Source: Candidatus Sericytochromatia bacterium (GTDB lineage: Bacteria; Cyanobacteriota; Sericytochromatia; S15B-MN24; JAQBPE01). From it: DNA of 64,000 nt. The DNA is taken from the NCBI GenBank assembly GCA_035285325.1, contig JAYKJB010000132.1, forward strand, positions 1 through 64,000, in the 5' to 3' direction. Below, in pieces: positions 60,129 through 64,000 of this stretch. Each line of letters begins with the position of its first letter. The first letter of the stretch is position 1. Below the pieces are notes generated by a model. The model was given only the letters and a program-made list of their open reading frames with translations, was not told where the DNA came from and made no database searches. A program made the translations under genes and the position numbers.

Positions 60129-60160
60129 AGCGGCCCGGGAAGCTTTCCCGGGCCGCTTTC
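60129..60160 (+). terminator. Terminator of the cytochrome b6 operon
   Basis: AGCGGCCCGGGA pairs over twelve bases with TCCCGGGCCGCT around a five-base loop and is followed by TTCGTT. The T-run is short, but the stem is very stable. It separates the operon from a convergent gene and could act for both. Confidence 0.75.
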
Positions 60161-60199
60161 GTTGATGACTTGAGCAGACTTGCGAACGCCTTCCAGGGT

Positions 60200-60586
60200 T
60201 CAGGGGATGCTCACCTGACCGTTGAGTTCCGCATATTCCACGAGGGGAGAGGCGTTGAGCTCCTTGAGCAGGGCCTCAACCGGGCGATCGCCCTCCAGTT
60301 CCTCGACGTAGACCCCGAGCGCCTGAATCATGCCCACATTGCGCAATCCATAGGTGCTGCGAAATGCTTGCATTTCGGTGGCACGAAGCTCTGACTTGAA
60401 TTTCACCAAGATTTGGATTTTCTGGGCCGCTGTGGGACTGGCCACCCGGGGTGACTCGGCCTTCTGACCTGTACTTGAAGCCGTTCGCCCGATCACCGTC
60501 GTGGGGCCCTGGCACCCAGTCAGAGTGAGCACGCTCAACGTGAGCAAGGGCCAGACGCTCAGCGCTTTGATTTGACGTGGAAACAA
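60200..60586 (-). CDS. Lipoprotein with subtilase-prodomain-like (I9/fervidolysin) domain
   Basis: This protein of about 128 residues has a lipobox (TLTGCQG) and then, after a short linker, a domain of about 70 residues (ILVKFKSELRATEMQAFR, LGVYVEELEG, SPLVEYAELNGQ) that looks like a subtilisin-propeptide/inhibitor I9 or fervidolysin N-terminal prodomain. A free-standing copy without a protease may act as an inhibitor or chaperone. The start at TTG 60586 fits a GGGAGG site; an ATG and a GTG just upstream are possible. Confidence 0.68.
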   Translation of the reverse strand: MFPRQIKALSVWPLLTLSVLTLTGCQGPTTVIGRTASSTGQKAESPRVASPTAAQKIQILVKFKSELRATEMQAFRSTYGLRNVGMIQALGVYVEELEGDRPVEALLKELNASPLVEYAELNGQVSIP

Positions 60587-60614
60587 CTCGGTTCCTCCCA
60601 TCGGCACGGAACTC

Positions 60615-60642
60615 TTTCAAGAACCGTTTACTTTTCTATAAA
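60615..60642. promoter_or_regulatory. AT-rich promoter region between divergent lipoprotein genes
   Basis: About 30 bases of unusually AT-rich sequence contain TATAAA (60637-60642, plus strand), with TTTCAA 16 bases upstream. It is the most AT-rich point nearby. It could drive one or both of the flanking genes. Confidence 0.5.
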
Positions 60643-60661
60643 ATAAATTTAACATTGGGTC

Positions 60662-61444
60662 ATGCGTTCCGGCAAGTTGTCCTCATCCTCCTTGACCCTT
60701 CTGTGGTGCGGGTTGGCATTCATTTTTATGGCGGGTGGTTGTCGCGCCGTGTCGCCCGTCAGTGGGAGCCTCAAGCCGGCAAACCGCCTGTTCACCGCGA
60801 GCCAGTCGTCCTGGTATCCCACGGAGCCCGGACTTCGTTGGGACTACGTGTTGCGGGACATTGAAGGCACGGGTACGGGGCAAGAGCGGCAAATGATGTT
60901 CGGAATCGCCGAACGACAAGCGGTTGGCAGCGCAACATGCGCCGTTCTTCAGCGTCGATATGGGAACTTTGAACCGCCTCCCACGCGGATTTGGGTGACG
61001 CCGGACTCGGTGAAGCTTTCCCGGCTGAACAGCCCGGTCAACGGTCCCTCCATCACCATTTTGCGCGCGCCTTGGCAGTCGGGGGCGTCTTGGCCGGGGC
61101 GCCCTCTGCCAGATGGGCATTCGGAAGTCATTTCCGTGATCGGCATGAGAGACACGGAGGTGCCCGCGGGGCGGTTTGAGACCTGGCAGGTGGATCACCT
61201 CATTCGTTACGCGGATGGGAATTCCGACGTGCTTTCCTATTGGTATGCAGCGGGGGTGGGCTGCGTGCGGATGATTGAACGGGCCACGCTCTACGTTGGC
61301 GGAAAACCGGTCAAATTGGCAACGGAAGCCTGTCTGACTCGTTTTCAAGCGAAGGCCTGGCCGCCGCAGGGGGGAACTCAACCGTCGCCATTGCAACCGT
61401 CCCCCTTGTCGCGCCCATCAGTTGAGGGCTCCCTGCTGTTCTGA
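60662..61444 (+). CDS. Putative lipoprotein, DUF3108/TapB-like style
   Basis: This protein of 260 residues has a lipobox-like MAGGCRAV after a hydrophobic stretch, so it is probably a lipoprotein. The core (VPAGRFETWQVDHLIRYADG, LSYWYAAGVGCVRM) recalls small exported proteins of the DUF3108/TapB-like type, whose roles are unclear. The C-terminal tail is Pro/Ser-rich. It is divergent from the prodomain-like lipoprotein. Confidence 0.66.
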   Translation: MRSGKLSSSSLTLLWCGLAFIFMAGGCRAVSPVSGSLKPANRLFTASQSSWYPTEPGLRWDYVLRDIEGTGTGQERQMMFGIAERQAVGSATCAVLQRRYGNFEPPPTRIWVTPDSVKLSRLNSPVNGPSITILRAPWQSGASWPGRPLPDGHSEVISVIGMRDTEVPAGRFETWQVDHLIRYADGNSDVLSYWYAAGVGCVRMIERATLYVGGKPVKLATEACLTRFQAKAWPPQGGTQPSPLQPSPLSRPSVEGSLLF

Positions 61445-61462
61445 CAGGGGCTCTCACGGGGT

Positions 61463-63679
61463 TCAAATGATGGGACCACCGAACATGAGGTCCCAGGCTG
61501 CCTGAGAGGAAGGCCGTTTCTGCGCCTGCTGGCGATTGGCAATCTCGTGCAGCCCTACCTCTGCCTCGTGCAAGTCCCCGTCCAATTCGAGCGCGCGCTG
61601 GAAGCTATCCTGGGCCCGGTGAAGGTGGCCGGAGAGAAGATGGCAGTGGGCTTGATGGAAGTGGGCGCGCGCCATATCCCCCAAGTGGGTGTAGCATTGC
61701 ACCAGCATCTGTCTGGCGGGCAGAAAGGCCTTGTTCAGCTGGACGGATTTTTCGAGGGGAGGACGGGCGCCCTTGATGTCCCGCCGATGAAAACTGGCTT
61801 TGCCTAGCCAGAACCACGGGGAATAAAGCCCTGGTAGGGCTTGTACGAGATATTCGAGGTGAAGCCTGGCCTCTGGGTCAGGGTCCAAGGCACGTGCCAG
61901 AAGCAAGCGAGCCAGATGAAAATGTGGCTCGGCCTCCAAGGCTTCTCGAATGGTGGGAATCAATTCTCGACGGCTTTCCCCTGGTCGCGTCGCCTGCCCC
62001 TTGAAGAGAAAAAAGCGGGAAACCTGGTCCCAGGGCGCCAGTTTGACGGCCCGTGCCCACCAAGGCGTGGCGTCTACCGAGTGCTCGTTCTGGGTCAGAA
62101 GCCAGGCATAGTTGCGAATGGCATCGAGATTATCCGGGGCGTCGGCAAGAATTCCCTGCAAGAGTTGGCGGGCGAGATCGTAGCGGCCGGCGATCGCGGC
62201 ATATGCAGCGCCACTCATCCAGTGCGCGCTCGCGGTATCCTCGTGGCGCAACTCAGATTCAAGCGGGTCGAGCAGATCGCTGAAACTGCCTCGTTTGGAA
62301 CAGGGTCCGTGGTGGCCGTGGAGGATGGGCGCATCCTCCCTCAAAAATAGCGCGTGCGTGAAGTGTTCCTGCGCATCGTCATACTCGTCAGCCGATAGTC
62401 TCAGCCACGCGAGATCACACCTTAGCGAAGCATCACCTGGTTCCAGACGGATGGCCTCCTGCAGGTCTGCTTCAGCCAACCCTGGATGGTTACGCCAGGT
62501 GGCAGTCGCGCGCATCGCACGATAAACGGCACGTTCAGGAGCCAGGGAAACAGCTTCATCCAGTGCTTCCAGGGCCACTGGCTCCCTCCCATAGGCCAAT
62601 AAAGCTGCCCCAAGTTCCGCAAATGCGGCTGCGTGACGAGGGAGGTCCTTGGCCGCCCGTTTGGCGTGCAGCAGGGCAGAATCGAGATAGCCCAGCCTCC
62701 GGTTGACGGCAGCCAGAAGCAATTCACACAAGGGGTCTGACGGATGGGTGATTGCCCAGGCATACAGGGCCTTCAACAGGGCGACGACCCCTTCATTGGG
62801 CTCATCTGCCAACTTGCCGCCCAGGTGATTCCACCAGCAGGCAAGCGCGGCCGGCGGGTTTTCATCCAAGGCGTGGGCACGCGCCAAGGTGGCGAAAGCC
62901 TTGCCCCGGGCTTCCTCACTCCAGCTGTCAAACGTGGGCGAGTGGACCTGTCCCTCCAGGCACGCGATGGCTTCCTGGTAGCGGTGGGAGTCTAGCAGGC
63001 ATTCACCGAGGGCCAGCGCCGTCGTATGCGCAGACGGGTCCAGGGCCAAGGCCTCCGTGTAGGAACGAATGGCCGCATCCATTTGCCCCAAGGCTCGGTG
63101 GGAGTTACCCAGGTTGCCCACCACGACGGCCTGATTCACCGGTTCGACCAGCAAGGGGCGAGCCTCCTTGTAATACGAAACGGCCCGTCGGTGGAAACCC
63201 AGTTCATGGCAGAGGTTGCCGGCCGCATTCAGAACACTGAACAGCCCAGGCTTCAACTCCAGTGCGCCATCGTAGTAGGCGAGGGCCTCCGAAGGGCAGC
63301 CCAGCGACTCATGCAGGATACCGAGATAGGCGAGCGGTACGTGACTGTCGGGCGCCACCTCAGCCGCGCGAGCCAGAAAATATCCAGCCCGTTCGAAGCT
63401 TTCCTCCGAGAGCGCCTGCAAGCCGAGAATGAGAAAATATTCAGGCTTTTCCAACCCTTCACTGCCGCCTGGCCAGTGCGTTTCGAAGTCCTGCCAGGTG
63501 GCGTGGCTGCGGAGCAGTTCGTCCAGAAACTCTGACCAGAAGCTCAGGCGCTCGCCCAGTGGTGAGACGACTTCCAGCGCTCGCTGGACTTCCGCGAGCA
63601 CCAGTTCCCAGTCGCGTTCGGCGATCGCGTCGACCAGGCAGCGTGTGAGGAGCTTGGGATAGTCCCGTTTAGAATTCAT
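61463..63679 (-). CDS. Large TPR-repeat protein
   Basis: This 738-residue protein is composed of tetratricopeptide repeats from about residue 80 to 700 (for example ALAYYDGALELKPGLFSVLN and AIRSYTEALALDPSAHTTAL). No signal peptide or membrane helix is visible, so it is probably a cytosolic scaffold. The N-terminal region (about 1-80) is helical and may be repeats that have diverged. It is the third TPR protein in this window. Its likely promoter lies near 63750. Confidence 0.9.
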   Translation of the reverse strand: MNSKRDYPKLLTRCLVDAIAERDWELVLAEVQRALEVVSPLGERLSFWSEFLDELLRSHATWQDFETHWPGGSEGLEKPEYFLILGLQALSEESFERAGYFLARAAEVAPDSHVPLAYLGILHESLGCPSEALAYYDGALELKPGLFSVLNAAGNLCHELGFHRRAVSYYKEARPLLVEPVNQAVVVGNLGNSHRALGQMDAAIRSYTEALALDPSAHTTALALGECLLDSHRYQEAIACLEGQVHSPTFDSWSEEARGKAFATLARAHALDENPPAALACWWNHLGGKLADEPNEGVVALLKALYAWAITHPSDPLCELLLAAVNRRLGYLDSALLHAKRAAKDLPRHAAAFAELGAALLAYGREPVALEALDEAVSLAPERAVYRAMRATATWRNHPGLAEADLQEAIRLEPGDASLRCDLAWLRLSADEYDDAQEHFTHALFLREDAPILHGHHGPCSKRGSFSDLLDPLESELRHEDTASAHWMSGAAYAAIAGRYDLARQLLQGILADAPDNLDAIRNYAWLLTQNEHSVDATPWWARAVKLAPWDQVSRFFLFKGQATRPGESRRELIPTIREALEAEPHFHLARLLLARALDPDPEARLHLEYLVQALPGLYSPWFWLGKASFHRRDIKGARPPLEKSVQLNKAFLPARQMLVQCYTHLGDMARAHFHQAHCHLLSGHLHRAQDSFQRALELDGDLHEAEVGLHEIANRQQAQKRPSSQAAWDLMFGGPII

Positions 63680-63747
63680 GACCTGCTGCGACGTCTGACG
63701 TCGGCTTTCGGACGATTCACCGTTGGCAAGGGCGGGTCGACGCCCGG

Positions 63748-63754
63748 TATTATA
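63748..63754. promoter_or_regulatory. -10-like element between the TPR and HIRAN genes
   Basis: TATTATA contains TATAAT on the minus strand (63749-63754) and TATTAT on the plus strand (63748-63753). It could serve the TPR gene, the HIRAN gene or both; -35 matches are weak (TTGGCA at 63723 on the plus strand). Confidence 0.45.
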
Positions 63755-63817
63755 CGGGAATGCGGCATTTGTTGCTTGTCGGAACGTCCAGAACGGGGGA
63801 GCGGGGGAGCTGGCACT

Positions 63818-64000
63818 TTGTCGGACGTTGAGGGTTTCCAGATCGAGACACGAGTGGCAGGCGTGACCTTTCCCAATGTGGATGGAACCTCGCGCCAGGC
63901 CTTGATTCGCTTGTTGACCGTCGAGGATGCGGTCGAGCTCCAGCGCGAGCCCGAAAACCCATTCGATCCCAATGCCATCGCCGTCGAGTGGCGCAGCCTG
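63818..64000 (+). CDS. HIRAN-domain protein (partial, cut by window end)
   Basis: This open reading frame begins at TTG 63818, with GGGGGAG eight bases upstream, and runs off the window. Its visible 61 residues include TRVAGVTFPNVDGTSR and LQREPENPFDPNAIAV, the core of a HIRAN domain, which binds 3' DNA ends in SWI/SNF-like and other DNA-processing proteins. Small stand-alone HIRAN proteins also exist, so the full role cannot be told. Confidence 0.75.
   Translation, partial: MSDVEGFQIETRVAGVTFPNVDGTSRQALIRLLTVEDAVELQREPENPFDPNAIAVEWRSL

Noticed and set aside
1-64000. tRNA genes, CRISPR arrays and insertion sequences
   Set aside because: Intergenic gaps were inspected for tRNA T-arm motifs, regular direct repeats and transposase-like frames; none was convincing.

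Overview
The window is gene-dense, GC-rich bacterial chromosome with no tRNA, CRISPR array or insertion sequence that I could find. It most likely comes from a non-photosynthetic member of the Cyanobacteriota (Sericytochromatia-like); this is inference. The arguments are: (1) the HIP1 octamer GCGATCGC, a cyanobacterial hallmark, occurs at 20 places where chance predicts about two; (2) a division/cell-wall cluster has ftsZ but no ftsA, as in cyanobacteria; (3) a small DUF2997-type gene is present; (4) quinol oxidation uses a split cytochrome b6 / subunit IV complex, but subunit IV carries a cytochrome c tail as in Bacillus, and no photosynthesis gene is visible.

Layout. 1-2,260: acpP, then fabH, rpmF and yceD on the minus strand, lacking plsX. 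2,279-2,761: smpB. 2,917-9,291: a bacterial microcompartment (BMC) operon, the most interesting system here: rpiB-like isomerase, a two-domain DeoC aldolase, BMC-T, BMC-H, BMC-P, CoA-acylating aldehyde dehydrogenase, second BMC-T, two more BMC-P and a class II aldolase. The shell proteins look very like those of Haliangium ochraceum. 9,359-10,878: two exported unknowns. 11,073-16,788: a complete oligopeptide-type ABC transporter (D-F-A-B-C order). 17,259-18,047: a class I glutamine-amidotransferase-like hydrolase. 18,061-23,748: a chain of overlapping genes running ileS, TPR, DUF2997, pentapeptide repeat, then a barrel-like protein. 23,902-38,949: the dcw cluster (rsmH, ftsL, ftsI, murF, mraY, murD, ftsW, murG, murC, murB, ftsQ, DUF881, sbp, ftsZ), without murE or ftsA and closed by a strong terminator. 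39,010-39,352: RNase P RNA, whose 5' end overlaps the end of a TPR gene. 40,555-44,157: an LmbU/ParB-like protein, an orphan sugar-type ABC permease and a GAF/HD-GYP protein. 44,158-44,666: a promoter followed by a heavily structured, apparently undescribed leader or RNA ahead of a zinc-ribbon gene. 45,012-48,622: amidohydrolase, acyltransferase and acyl-CoA ligase. 48,654-51,062: a flippase-like membrane protein and two lipoproteins (minus strand). 51,238-58,499: gmhB, murJ, DUF4388, a zinc-finger mini-protein, two envelope unknowns and alr. 58,647-60,106: cytochrome b6 and subunit IV-cytochrome c. 60,200-63,679: two lipoproteins and a large TPR protein. 63,818-end: the start of a HIRAN-domain gene.

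How the parts work together. The BMC operon would cleave sugar phosphates with two aldolases inside a protein shell and convert the released short aldehydes (acetaldehyde, lactaldehyde) to acyl-CoA; helices resembling encapsulation peptides begin both DeoC and the dehydrogenase. The dcw cluster, murJ and alr cover most of peptidoglycan synthesis and division. A G-rich -10 element (GGGTATAA) recurs in front of several unrelated genes and probably represents the housekeeping promoter style of this genome.
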